Shown here in pieces: positions 28,376 through 36,489 of a stretch of 64,000 nt of DNA (positions are counted from its first letter, which is position 1; the number at the start of each line of letters is the position of its first letter). The DNA comes from Prevotella melaninogenica ATCC 25845 (GTDB taxonomy: Bacteria; Bacteroidota; Bacteroidia; Bacteroidales; Bacteroidaceae). The stretch spans positions 439,501-503,500 of the forward strand of contig NC_014370.1 of NCBI RefSeq assembly GCF_000144405.1, in the 5' to 3' direction. The notes below the pieces were generated by a model. The model was not told the origin of the DNA. It did no database searches and worked only from the letters and a program-made list of their open reading frames with translations. The position numbers and the translations under genes were made by a program.

Positions 28376-29491
28376 TTAAACTCTTTCTTTCAGGATAATT
28401 TCGTTTTTTTTGAAATCATCTGTGCACAGAGTTTTTAGTTCTTCAATAGTAGGTGTTTTGATAGAGGATAATCTTCTCGCTTGTTGCATTATCAATTCTT
28501 CAAATAAGTTACGAATATATCTTCCATTTGAAAATTGCTTTTTCTCATGCATTGTTTCTCTACTGAGATGTTTTTTTATTTCTACTTTAAGATTATCTGA
28601 AATAAAATAATCTTCTTTATCACAAATATTTTGAAGTATATTAAAAAGTTCTTCGTCATTATAGTTTTCAAACATAATAAAGGAGTTGAATCTAGATTTC
28701 AGTCCTGGATTAGAATCAAAGAACTTTTCCATAGGTTCTGGATAGCCTGCAACTATAACAACAAGGTCTTGACGATAATCTTCTAATGCTTTTGTTAGTT
28801 CTGTAAGACATTCTCGTCCGTATGAATCACTGTGGTCATTTTCTGTTATGCTGTATGCTTCATCAATAAATAATACACCTCCTTTGGCTTTATCTATTAC
28901 CTCTTTTACCTTTAACGCTGTTTGTCCTTGATAGCCAGCAATGAGGTCTGTTCTTGATACTTCCATAAAGTGCCCTTTTGAAAGTAGTCCAATTTTTTTA
29001 TATATTCTTCCGACGATTCTTGCAACAGTAGTTTTACCTGTGCCTGCGTTTCCAGTAAAGGCTAAATGCATAGTGTTTTTAGTAGTATGAAGCCCTTCTG
29101 CTCTCCTTAATAGTTGTACTTTCTGGAAAGCAATAAGATCATTAACCTTTGATTTTACTTTCTCTAATCCAATCAACGAGTTCAATTGGGTCATTAACTC
29201 CTCTAAACTATAGTCTTCTTCCTGATTTGTTTTGTTAGAACAAATATTTTTTAATTCTTTATAGCCATAGTAACTAATAAGTGCGTCTTTTGTTGATATA
29301 GCAATTTTTGTAATTTGTGCGTTTTTGTGCTTTGTTGCGTCACTTATGTATCTGCATAAAAGTATTGCTTCGTTTTTGTTATTTTTAATAATTGTTTTTG
29401 CACATTCCACAATCTTACCTTTGCTTTGAGTGACAGTATCTAAATACATTGCATTGTCAATCAATTTCTTTTCGTATTTGTTTTCTATCAT
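28376..29491 (-). CDS. AAA+ ATPase of the CbxX/CfxQ/SpoVK type
   Basis: The 371-aa product has an N-terminal region of about 95 residues with no recognised domain. A single AAA+ module follows: Walker A GNAGTGKT (about residues 147-154), Walker B GVLFIDEA (about 205-212), the sensor strand DLVVIVAGYPEPM and the arginine-finger region NPGLKSRFN. It matches the CbxX/SpoVK subgroup, known for remodelling protein complexes. The frame is open to 29557, but the ATG at 29491 forms an ATGA overlap with the gene before it and is preferred. It is the last gene of a coupled three-gene operon, probably its motor component. Confidence 0.9.
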   Translation of the reverse strand: MIENKYEKKLIDNAMYLDTVTQSKGKIVECAKTIIKNNKNEAILLCRYISDATKHKNAQITKIAISTKDALISYYGYKELKNICSNKTNQEEDYSLEELMTQLNSLIGLEKVKSKVNDLIAFQKVQLLRRAEGLHTTKNTMHLAFTGNAGTGKTTVARIVGRIYKKIGLLSKGHFMEVSRTDLIAGYQGQTALKVKEVIDKAKGGVLFIDEAYSITENDHSDSYGRECLTELTKALEDYRQDLVVIVAGYPEPMEKFFDSNPGLKSRFNSFIMFENYNDEELFNILQNICDKEDYFISDNLKVEIKKHLSRETMHEKKQFSNGRYIRNLFEELIMQQARRLSSIKTPTIEELKTLCTDDFKKNEIILKERV

Positions 29492-30285
29492 AATAGTCCT
29501 ATAATTTGAAGGATATAGTTCGCAATTATTAATCCAGTTGCACTCCCACCAATCCAATATGCAATTTTAAGTTTTTTGTTATATTGTTGATGTAAAAGTG
29601 TGTTATCATTTTCAGCCTGTTGGATTAACCTTTCAATTCTCTCAAGTCTGGTATTACCTTGTTTTATAAATAACTCCAGTTTTTCATGCCAGTCAAGTAG
29701 GTGTTCTTTATGTTTTTCAACATCAGTCCAGATGCTATCAATATCATTAAGATGCTGATAAGACTCAAGTAAGGTTTGATACTGCTTCCAGTTTTCTATG
29801 TTGCTATTAATATGGGCTGTAGTACGATTTATTTTTTCTATAAAATCTTTTAAAGTCGCAACTGTAAGTTCTAATGCTTTAATCGTTTTTTTTATATCAC
29901 CCTGTGCAGTTGTAGCTTTTGTTGAAGCTTCAAAAGCTTGTTGACTTGCATCTTTAGCTTGATTACTAGCAATTTCTGCAGACTTCACTGCTGTTTTCAG
30001 TCCTTGTATATAATCTTGGTCTAAGTAGTCTATTGCATTATAGACTTCTTCTGAGATTTTGAAAAGCCTAGCAAATATCACATTTTGTTTGATCAATGTA
30101 TCTTGTAATGGTAATACGAGTGATTCATTAATTTCACTTCCAGTTATATTATGATCATTCCATGAAAATATAGAAGCCTCTGTTTTGAATTTCTGTAAGG
30201 AAATATTTGGCACATCTTGTGATAGTTCGCGAATTTCGTTTTTCGCATTCTCAAACCTTTTGGATTTTATTATATCGTGTGTCAT
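29488..30285 (-). CDS. Tail-anchored coiled-coil protein, middle gene of AAA+ operon
   Basis: The 265-aa product is mostly predicted coiled coil, with Ala/Lys/Glu/Gln-rich heptads such as AKDASQQAFEASTKATTAQG and LERIERLIQQAENDNTLLH. A single C-terminal hydrophobic segment (IAYWIGGSATGLIIANYIL) ends the chain, so it is probably anchored in the membrane by its tail. It overlaps the ATPase gene by 4 bases (ATGA), and its start lies one base past the stop of the membrane protein gene. A scaffold or sensor between the other two is a reasonable guess only. Confidence 0.8.
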   Translation of the reverse strand: MTHDIIKSKRFENAKNEIRELSQDVPNISLQKFKTEASIFSWNDHNITGSEINESLVLPLQDTLIKQNVIFARLFKISEEVYNAIDYLDQDYIQGLKTAVKSAEIASNQAKDASQQAFEASTKATTAQGDIKKTIKALELTVATLKDFIEKINRTTAHINSNIENWKQYQTLLESYQHLNDIDSIWTDVEKHKEHLLDWHEKLELFIKQGNTRLERIERLIQQAENDNTLLHQQYNKKLKIAYWIGGSATGLIIANYILQIIGLL

Positions 30286-30286
30286 G

Positions 30287-32026
30287 TCAATTTATTTGTT
30301 TTAAAATATCGGTAATGCTGTCTAAAGTCTCCTCGTTTTCAGATTGATTATTTTCTTCATCCTCAATTATCTCTGCTTCTTCTATTGAGTTTTCATATAT
30401 CTCTTCGGAGTTACTTTTAATCTTTTCGATTGATTCTTTCATAAAATCTGCACATTCTGTATGTCTTTTCTTAATACTTTCAATAGTTTTATTTTGAGTG
30501 TTTTCAACTTTACTCTCATAAACTTTAATTAGTTGTTCTTGCGTTACTAGAATGTCATTTTTTTTATAGAATTGTTGTTGAGTATTGATTGTTTTTAATT
30601 TCTTTGCGATAAGTCTGTCTATCTGATTTAATGCTAATGCACCAATAATACCACTAACAAGCGAACCTAAGAACATTCCAATAAGACTAGCAAGAGATCC
30701 TATTGCAGGTATGTCGAAAGCAAACACAGGGAAAGTCATTAGCCCTTTCTCAATAGCCTCACTAAGTACAATTGCGCCTCCAGCTGTTAATCCCACAATA
30801 ACAATTTTGCCTACTTCCATCATCTTAAGACTAAGTGGCATATTTTTGTTAGCTGGATTTTTCAAAAAATCGATAGCTTCTTTTACAGATTTATATCCTT
30901 GTTTAAGGAGAATCCATGCTTTCTTAATCATGCCAATAACAGGTCCAAATATAGCAGTGGCAATTGTTGTCACAAAGATGTTGGCTGCATTAAGCAAATG
31001 TCCTTTTAAATTTGATACAAAAGATTTTATAGCTGCTTTGACGCTGTCAATGAAGGTACTAAGTTTTCTACTTCCTGAACGGAACCAAGAAATTAATTTG
31101 CGAATAATGTCTTTGATAAGAGATGCCAAAAGTCCCATAACGACAGCTCGAAGTGCTTTTCCACCAATACGTATAGCTTCTTTTTTTTGAGATTGTTTAC
31201 CTGTTTCGATAGAACGTTGCTCTCCTTCTTTCTTCTGTTTCTCAAATTCAGCTCGTGCCTCTTCATCCTTTTCTATATATTTCTTCTTTTGCTCTTCAGA
31301 TATATCAAATATCTCATCTGGCTTTTGTCCATTTTTATTTGGGGTATCAAGCCAAACTTTTGTAGGATTATCTCCTTTTGAACGATTTTGCCCTGAATCC
31401 ATTTCATTTAAATTAGCATCACTATTAGCAAATTTGATCTGTTCTTTTTGCGTCATGTGTGCATTTGCTTCTGGATTACGGATTATTTCGCCAGCCGAGA
31501 CGGTATGATCCATATCTGTACCGCGTTCAACTGAACCTGCAGGTCTCCCTTTATCGAATGCCTTTCTCGCACCAGGAACTAAGGTTGCTTCTTCTTTGCC
31601 TGATCTGGTCTGGTGAGTTATAATGTTCCCCTCGTTATCGTGTTGAAAATTATTTTGCCAATCGTCATACCTTTCCTGATAGTCAATTTCATTATTGTGT
31701 GTGGCTATTTCTCCAGCAGCGAAATTTTCAGTAGTTTGAATATGAGCCGAATCACGTAGATCAAGCGTTAATCCACGATTTTCTTTGATAAAGTCTTCAC
31801 CAGCAATAACTCCAACTTGATTGATAAACTGTTCCCAAACGACATTCATCACAGTATGGCCGATAGTGTCAGGATTTCCGATTTTTTCTCTATCTAATTC
31901 CAATCCTTTTAAATCTGCCATCTGCTCTTCTAGTTCAGAGTTCAGTTTTTTTTCGAGCTCATCAAAGTTCATGGAATCGCAATCTAATTCAGCCCATTCT
32001 TGTAGTTGATTATTCTTATCATTCAT
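30287..32026 (-). CDS. Large membrane protein with HNH-like motif, first gene of AAA+ operon
   Basis: The 579-aa product has an acidic N-terminal region and then an HNH/His-Me finger-like pattern at about residues 171-220: DMDH (His174), ANSDANLNEMDSGQNRSKGD with conserved-type Asn and Lys. A Lys/Glu-rich helix (about 245-280) leads into several hydrophobic segments between about 290 and 465 (VVMGLLASLIKDIIRKL; IVIVGLTAGGAIVLSEAI; LIGMFLGSLVSGIIGAL) and an acidic C-terminal tail. No signal peptide is seen. The HNH assignment rests on motif reading alone. Confidence 0.75.
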   Translation of the reverse strand: MNDKNNQLQEWAELDCDSMNFDELEKKLNSELEEQMADLKGLELDREKIGNPDTIGHTVMNVVWEQFINQVGVIAGEDFIKENRGLTLDLRDSAHIQTTENFAAGEIATHNNEIDYQERYDDWQNNFQHDNEGNIITHQTRSGKEEATLVPGARKAFDKGRPAGSVERGTDMDHTVSAGEIIRNPEANAHMTQKEQIKFANSDANLNEMDSGQNRSKGDNPTKVWLDTPNKNGQKPDEIFDISEEQKKKYIEKDEEARAEFEKQKKEGEQRSIETGKQSQKKEAIRIGGKALRAVVMGLLASLIKDIIRKLISWFRSGSRKLSTFIDSVKAAIKSFVSNLKGHLLNAANIFVTTIATAIFGPVIGMIKKAWILLKQGYKSVKEAIDFLKNPANKNMPLSLKMMEVGKIVIVGLTAGGAIVLSEAIEKGLMTFPVFAFDIPAIGSLASLIGMFLGSLVSGIIGALALNQIDRLIAKKLKTINTQQQFYKKNDILVTQEQLIKVYESKVENTQNKTIESIKKRHTECADFMKESIEKIKSNSEEIYENSIEEAEIIEDEENNQSENEETLDSITDILKQIN

Positions 32027-32113
32027 TATTATTTACTACTTTTTTATTATTTACAATATATCATATATTCTATTTGTTCAAGCTAAAAGTCTCTTTTGTT
32101 TGAGTAAGGATTA

Positions 32114-32332
32114 TTATTTGTTAGGTAGATTATCGTATACTTCCCATATTCCTTTATAAAGTTTTGCCTTTCCTGTCCCTAAACCTAATATTCCAACAGG
32201 GTATGTGTGGAAACTTTTGCATTGGGGACATTGTAATGGTGTGGTGAACGCAGTAGCTCTCCATTCAACATCAAGTCCCCAAAACTTTTTAGAACACTCG
32301 TTGCACTTAAATCTTGTAAATCCTCTAATCAT
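32114..32332 (-). CDS. Zinc-ribbon mini-protein (copy 2)
   Basis: The 72-aa product has two CxxC knuckles (FKCNECSKKF; LQCPQCKSFH), enough for one zinc ribbon, and starts MIRGFTRF. It is clearly paralogous to the protein at 33008-33244 (MIRGYINF start, same Cys spacing, similar YKxIWE end). It lies 87 bases upstream of the membrane-protein gene on the same strand. Such ribbons can bind nucleic acid or protein; the role is unknown. Confidence 0.8.
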   Translation of the reverse strand: MIRGFTRFKCNECSKKFWGLDVEWRATAFTTPLQCPQCKSFHTYPVGILGLGTGKAKLYKGIWEVYDNLPNK

Positions 32333-32360
32333 AATGTGACTTTTATCTGTTTGAAGTTTG

Positions 32361-32543
32361 TTAGTGAGTTTTAAATAAAATATAAAGTATAAATGCTATT
32401 ATGGGTGTTATGCACCCACATCCAGCAGACTTTCTTGTTTCATCTTGATTGTACATCCAAATGATATTAATAGCCCACAGAATGAAGATGATGAGCCAAT
32501 GTTCATCAAAAAGTTGAACATAGCTATGTGCGAAGTCTTCCAT
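32361..32543 (-). CDS. Small membrane protein, 60 aa
   Basis: Two hydrophobic helices are visible (WLIIFILWAINIIWMY and ITPIIAFILYILF), linked by a short loop with CGC. It has no recognised family. It lies between the structured RNA and the zinc-ribbon gene on the same strand, so it may be the first gene after that RNA. Confidence 0.6.
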   Translation of the reverse strand: MEDFAHSYVQLFDEHWLIIFILWAINIIWMYNQDETRKSAGCGCITPIIAFILYILFKTH

Positions 32544-32572
32544 TGTCGTTATATTGTTTTTAGTTATGTTTG
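32543..32572 (+). promoter_or_regulatory. Consensus promoter pointing into the structured RNA from the opposite side
   Basis: TTG (32543-32545), 19-base spacer, TATGTTTG (32565-32572) fits the consensus fully on the + strand. It would start a transcript near 32579 that runs antisense to the RNA at 32585-32833. It may be a chance match in A+T-rich DNA. Confidence 0.4.
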
Positions 32573-32582
32573 TATTAGACGA

Positions 32583-32617
32583 GGATAAAAAAGAAGAAAG
32601 GGGACACGGCCCGCTTT
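32583..32617 (-). terminator. Intrinsic terminator of the structured RNA
   Basis: On the minus strand AAAGCGGG pairs with CCCCTTT around a short loop (one bulged C) and is followed by CTTCTTTTTTAT. It lies about 240 bases downstream of a consensus promoter on the same strand, giving a defined RNA unit. Confidence 0.7.
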
Positions 32618-32833
32618 ATCTTTATTTATCCGGTTCGGTTCTGGAAAACACCTTGGAGTCAAAATAAAGTAAAGACAGTCCATGCCCCCATATAGGATAG
32701 GGGCACAGAACCTGCCTAAACTCGATTAGTGACGACTCCTTAGTTGAATTTTCCAGATTTAACCGGGTCGAATAACCTCGTTTGCAAGTTTTGTGCAGTG
32801 AATGGCGAGTGATTTGTAGGTCATCCGCCAAAT
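32585..32833 (-). ncRNA. Structured RNA of about 250 nt, family not identified
   Basis: A consensus promoter and an intrinsic terminator bound this unit. Nested complementary segments predict a rod: CCGGTT (32630-32635) with AACCGG (32761-32766), CTGGAAAA (32641-32648) with TTTTCCAG (32749-32756), GGAGTC (32655-32660) with GACTCC (32734-32739), and the apical TGCCCC/GGGGCA hairpin (32683-32705). A separate hairpin lies at the 5' end (32803-32830). The long rod recalls 6S RNA. The tmRNA tag, RNase P core and SRP tetraloop motifs were not found. It could also be the regulated leader of the 60-aa gene downstream. Confidence 0.65.
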
Positions 32834-32839
32834 ATGGCA

Positions 32840-32869
32840 CAAATATAAGGAAATTGTTAGACATAACAA
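32840..32869 (-). promoter_or_regulatory. Promoter of the structured RNA
   Basis: On the minus strand TTG (32867-32869), a 19-base spacer and TATATTTG (32840-32847) match the Bacteroidetes consensus exactly. Transcription should begin near 32833. Confidence 0.75.
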
Positions 32870-33007
32870 AATAATATCGAAATAAAGTAAAGAAAAACAA
32901 AAATGCCATCTCCGAAGAGAGTGGAGTTATAATCTTGCTTGATATAGGTTGAATCATTTGAAGAGTATGGAAATCTGTCCTGTATTCAACAGAATGAGAT
33001 ATACTTG

Positions 33008-33244
33008 TTAGACTTCGTTAAGTTTATTTTTGTCCATTTCTTCCCAAATCTTTTTATATATGTTACGGTCGTTGCCGAAAGGGTAAAAGCCGAATATACT
33101 TAGACTTGGGATATAAGTGTGTTGGCTGTTACACTTTGGGCAAGGCATTGGGACAGAGAATATTGTTGCATTGTACTCAATGTCTAATGCGCGAAAGGTG
33201 TTGTTGCAGTTGTCGCATCTGAAATTTATATAACCTCTGATCAT
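33008..33244 (-). CDS. Zinc-ribbon mini-protein (copy 1)
   Basis: The 78-aa product carries two CxxC knuckles (FRCDNCNNTF; MPCPKCNSQH) and starts MIRGYINF. Its paralogue lies at 32114-32332, on the other side of the structured RNA. No promoter consensus was found immediately upstream. Confidence 0.8.
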   Translation of the reverse strand: MIRGYINFRCDNCNNTFRALDIEYNATIFSVPMPCPKCNSQHTYIPSLSIFGFYPFGNDRNIYKKIWEEMDKNKLNEV

Positions 33245-33538
33245 AAGTTTGATGATTTAAATTATAATTCTCAGTCTTGTTGTGAAGGAAGCAACTTCTT
33301 TGTAGGGAATGAGTTGTACTATCACAAGTTAATAAAACATAGTTGAAAGGTAGGAACTATTTACTCCTCTATGAACAGGAAAACTCAATTTAACTGGTAG
33401 TTGTGAGTAAAGTTGTGCTACAGAGTAATGTAATACCAATCGTTAAGATAAATGTTGTTTTGTTCATAATTTATTAGGTTTTTGTTTCTGTTTGCAAAAT
33501 AAATATTTAATTGTGAGAGGCACAAAGGATTTAATTTG

Positions 33539-33546
33539 TATTTTTG
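33539..33546 (+). promoter_or_regulatory. Candidate -7 box for the 485-aa gene
   Basis: TATTTTTG matches TAnnTTTG. No TTG is found at 19-21 bases upstream (the nearest is 25 away), so the call is weak. A start near 33553 would give a leader of about 165 bases that includes a 19-codon frame. Confidence 0.4.
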
Positions 33547-33581
33547 CGGAAGAGTAGCTTAAGTGCTGCGATTAGTAATAT

Positions 33582-33641
33582 ATGAAGAAAGGAGAACTCA
33601 AAATTATAGGAAAGAACTTCGGAATCTTCTTTACAGATTGA
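33582..33641 (+). CDS. Possible 19-aa upstream peptide (MKKGELKIIGKNFGIFFTD)
   Basis: An ATG frame of 19 codons lies in the leader of the 485-aa gene, 76 bases before its start. No ribosome-binding site or similarity supports it; it could be a leader peptide or chance. Confidence 0.2.
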   Translation: MKKGELKIIGKNFGIFFTD

Positions 33642-33717
33642 GGGTGAAAAGTAGTGTTAATAATAGAAAACGTTTGACAGGACTTGTATCTGTGTAGTAT
33701 TTGTAGGCAGATAGAAG

Positions 33718-35175
33718 ATGACAAAGCTAAGAATGAGAGATATGAATATAGACGATAAGACTATCAACTTAAGTACTGAGGAGGCTAAGACGTGCGGAAA
33801 GTCTGTCAAGACTGATACTGAAGACGAGGCTATAAAGGCAAAACTGAATGCTGTGTATCGGCTTAGACTATTATATAATAGTGGTGAAGAGCTGTGGAAA
33901 CATATAGGAAAGGCGGGCAGTGGAAACAATTCCTTTGGTCGTGTAGGTGGAAAAGATGCTTTTTTACGCAGAGCCGTGTTTCACGAGTTGGAGCGTGAAT
34001 GGTATGACGAAACGGGCATTATTCTTAATGGGTTGTTAGATGCTTATGCACAAGCAGCAAAGCTTATGGAGAGGTTTAAGCCTTTGCATGAGGATGAAGA
34101 CGAGGGTGTGAGGATAGAATGTTGTGAGCAAATCATCAATGTCTGTGTTTTTGATGATGAGATAACAGATGAGCAAGATGCGAAGATGAGGGAACTTCTT
34201 CTACGTTTGCAGGAAGAAGATACTTATTGCCTTGCGGTTTTGTTGTTGATGTTGCTTGGCACATTGCCTTTGTCTTTTGATACTCGACAAGGGGATGCGA
34301 AGGAGATGAAGGTAAAATACGAGCAGGTTTATAACTTCTTTCTACGTGTATGTCATCGTAATATTCTTTTTGTACAGACGCCAAGGATGACACTTTTTCA
34401 TAAAGCTTTAAAGGAGTCGGAAGAGAATCTGACACGTATTAGATTGGTTAAGTTTACGGCTGATGTACTTTGCAATCTGTCAATTCTTGCAAGTGCAGAG
34501 CAGGTTGCAGAGAATGGTCGGCGTGTTCAGTGGGACCAGTTATATCCTAATCTCGATGGTTATTGGTTGAGTGAGCAGCATAGTGAGCAATGTCCAGACT
34601 ATTGGCAAGTGGAAGAATTAGCAACAAGCTATCTATTTTGTCATTATTTTCAGAAGGAAGGTGAGGCTGGTAAACTGCATCAGCAAGAGTTCACTGTAAG
34701 CTTCTATAGTAATAGTGAGGATTATGCCTGTGTGCAGCATCCCCGTTCTGTCTTGCAGTGGTTGAACAATGAAAAGCTGTCAAAGGATGATATCACTTAT
34801 CCACACTTTGTTTTTAGGGGAGGAGACAAACCAACGATGATAGCTTTTGAGTCGTTTATGATGGATGTGTCGTGGTTTCGTCCGATGCAATTGATACGTG
34901 CAAAAGATGATTGGGTAGCTCCAACTGAAAAGGGAATGGAGGTAGTAAATGATTTTGCAGCCTATTCCTATACTTTCTATCAAGAATTGGAAGCTATAAC
35001 ACCAGATTTTATCTCCGTAAAAGATGAGAATGGGAAGTCATATAGAGTTTCTGTTTCTGAGCATGAAGAGTTAAGAAACTGTACGTTGAATGATGCTATT
35101 GGTATTATCACTTGGGCTGATAAACGTTATATAGCATTTGATCATTTGATGTTGTATCTTCCGATAGAAGAATAA
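33718..35175 (+). CDS. Unknown 485-aa cytosolic protein
   Basis: No family is recognised and no signal or membrane anchor is apparent. The chain is mainly helical, acidic and rich in Leu, Glu and aromatic residues (RRAVFHELEREWYDETGIIL; SVLQWLNNEKLSKDDITYPH). ATGs also lie at codons 6 and 9, so the start may be slightly later. It is separated by 148 bases from the lipoprotein gene. Confidence 0.75.
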   Translation: MTKLRMRDMNIDDKTINLSTEEAKTCGKSVKTDTEDEAIKAKLNAVYRLRLLYNSGEELWKHIGKAGSGNNSFGRVGGKDAFLRRAVFHELEREWYDETGIILNGLLDAYAQAAKLMERFKPLHEDEDEGVRIECCEQIINVCVFDDEITDEQDAKMRELLLRLQEEDTYCLAVLLLMLLGTLPLSFDTRQGDAKEMKVKYEQVYNFFLRVCHRNILFVQTPRMTLFHKALKESEENLTRIRLVKFTADVLCNLSILASAEQVAENGRRVQWDQLYPNLDGYWLSEQHSEQCPDYWQVEELATSYLFCHYFQKEGEAGKLHQQEFTVSFYSNSEDYACVQHPRSVLQWLNNEKLSKDDITYPHFVFRGGDKPTMIAFESFMMDVSWFRPMQLIRAKDDWVAPTEKGMEVVNDFAAYSYTFYQELEAITPDFISVKDENGKSYRVSVSEHEELRNCTLNDAIGIITWADKRYIAFDHLMLYLPIEE

Positions 35176-35264
35176 TAAATTTTATTGCTTTTTACTTCTG
35201 GAAATCAGAGTAGTGGAAAATATGTTTAGGTATTTTAGGGTTTTCCCCTCGCTGAGTAGGGAAA

Positions 35265-35272
35265 TATCTTTG
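35265..35272 (+). promoter_or_regulatory. Candidate promoter for the glycine-zipper lipoprotein
   Basis: TATCTTTG matches the -7 consensus and lies 52 bases before the ATG at 35324. The -33 box is only a TTTT stretch about 20 bases upstream. Confidence 0.5.
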
Positions 35273-35323
35273 TAAGTGTGAAAATATGTAGCTAATTTTG
35301 CCAACGTTAAGAATTTGTAAGTT

Positions 35324-36172
35324 ATGAAGAAGTCTTTAATTCTTTCCCTCTCCGCAGCTGTGGTGCTGAGCAGTTGCGATACCTATACAGGGTCAGGTGC
35401 TGTAACAGGTGGCTCGTTAGGAAGCATTCTTGGAAGCGCTATTGGTGGTATTGCTGGTGGAGCGAGAGGTTCAGATATAGGTACGATTGTTGGTATGGCT
35501 GGTGGTGCTATCATAGGTGCTTCTACAGGAGCAAAGGCTGACAGACGTACGAAAGAGGATGTACACGACCATTATGAGAAGGTACAACAGCGTAAGGCAC
35601 GTGAAAGAAGGAATCAATCAGGATACGATAATTATAATCAGACAGACGACTATGCACAGCCTAATAGGGTAGATGGAAGCGGTTTTGATAGCACTAACTC
35701 TGGCGACGACCGTATTTACGATTTCCAAGGCAGTGATTATACAGGCAGTTACAGTGCGGCACAGCCAAATACAAAGGCACCAGCTGAGTCAAGTGTGGAT
35801 AAGTTGGCAGGTAATTATCAGTATACTCCAAACATTGAGATAGTTAATGCTCGTTTTGTTGATGACAACCAAGATGGCGTATTATCACGTAATGAGGTAG
35901 GTAAGATTATCTTTGAGGTGATGAATCGTGGAAACAAGGCTATCAGTGATGTGCAGCCATCGGTGTTGGAAACAACTGGTAATGCTCATATTTATGTCAG
36001 CCCTTCTATCCACATTGAGAGTATTGCACCCGGTAAGGGCGTCCGTTACACAGCACTTGTGAAGGCTGATAAGAAATTAAAGAACGGTATGGCACGATTT
36101 GCTTTAACTGTTTTGCAGGGTCAAAAGAGTATAAGCAAAGTGACAGAATTCAATATAAGAACCAGCAAGTAA
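35324..36172 (+). CDS. Glycine-zipper lipoprotein
   Basis: The 282-aa product has a lipoprotein signal (MKKSLILSLSAAVVLSSC, acylated Cys18). A glycine-zipper segment (about residues 25-70; GSLGSILGSAIGGIAGGARG) follows and is typical of membrane-associated oligomers. After a low-complexity Asn/Asp/Tyr/Gln linker comes a beta-rich C-terminal domain with an EF-hand-like loop DDNQDGVLSRNE. It may be an envelope structural or stress protein; its role is unknown. A terminator follows at 36315-36355. Confidence 0.85.
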   Translation: MKKSLILSLSAAVVLSSCDTYTGSGAVTGGSLGSILGSAIGGIAGGARGSDIGTIVGMAGGAIIGASTGAKADRRTKEDVHDHYEKVQQRKARERRNQSGYDNYNQTDDYAQPNRVDGSGFDSTNSGDDRIYDFQGSDYTGSYSAAQPNTKAPAESSVDKLAGNYQYTPNIEIVNARFVDDNQDGVLSRNEVGKIIFEVMNRGNKAISDVQPSVLETTGNAHIYVSPSIHIESIAPGKGVRYTALVKADKKLKNGMARFALTVLQGQKSISKVTEFNIRTSK

Positions 36173-36314
36173 GATTGTTGATAAACAGAAAACATTAAGA
36201 GTCAGCAAATCGTCTTACGGTTTCGATTCTAAAAGGATAAGATTAAATAGAGATTATAAAGATATTATTGTGTAAGTACTAACTACTGATAACTAAAACT
36301 TTAAATGACGGAAT

Positions 36315-36355
36315 GGGGCTGTATCATTAAACTGGTGCAGCCTCTATTTCTTTTT
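36315..36355 (+). terminator. Intrinsic terminator after the lipoprotein gene
   Basis: GGGGCTG (36315-36321) pairs with CAGCCTC (36338-36344), extended inward by G-U pairs, and is followed by a T-rich run (TATTTCTTTTT). Confidence 0.7.
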
Positions 36356-36489
36356 AACCCAAATCGTTTATTAGAGGCTAAACATATTTCTACAAACAAC
36401 TTATTCCTATTAGCCTAATTAGGCTATTTGGTCTAATTGGTCTAATTAGGCTAATAATTTATTATTCTGTCATAATTTTTCACATCATA

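Larger units (their letters stand above)
33245..33717. other. 473-base intergenic region
   Basis: It holds a -7-like box TATTTTTG at 33539-33546 and a 19-codon frame at 33582-33641. The rest is A+T rich without recognised repeats or RNA. Confidence 0.5.

Noticed and set aside
32585..32833. Structured RNA as tmRNA, RNase P RNA or SRP RNA
   Set aside because: No tag reading frame of the GENNYALAA type, no tRNA-like ends, no RNase P core motifs and no SRP tetraloop were found.
32622..32957. 111-codon reverse frame over the structured RNA
   Set aside because: It runs through the RNA helices, the consensus promoter and the -33 box; its sequence is not protein-like.
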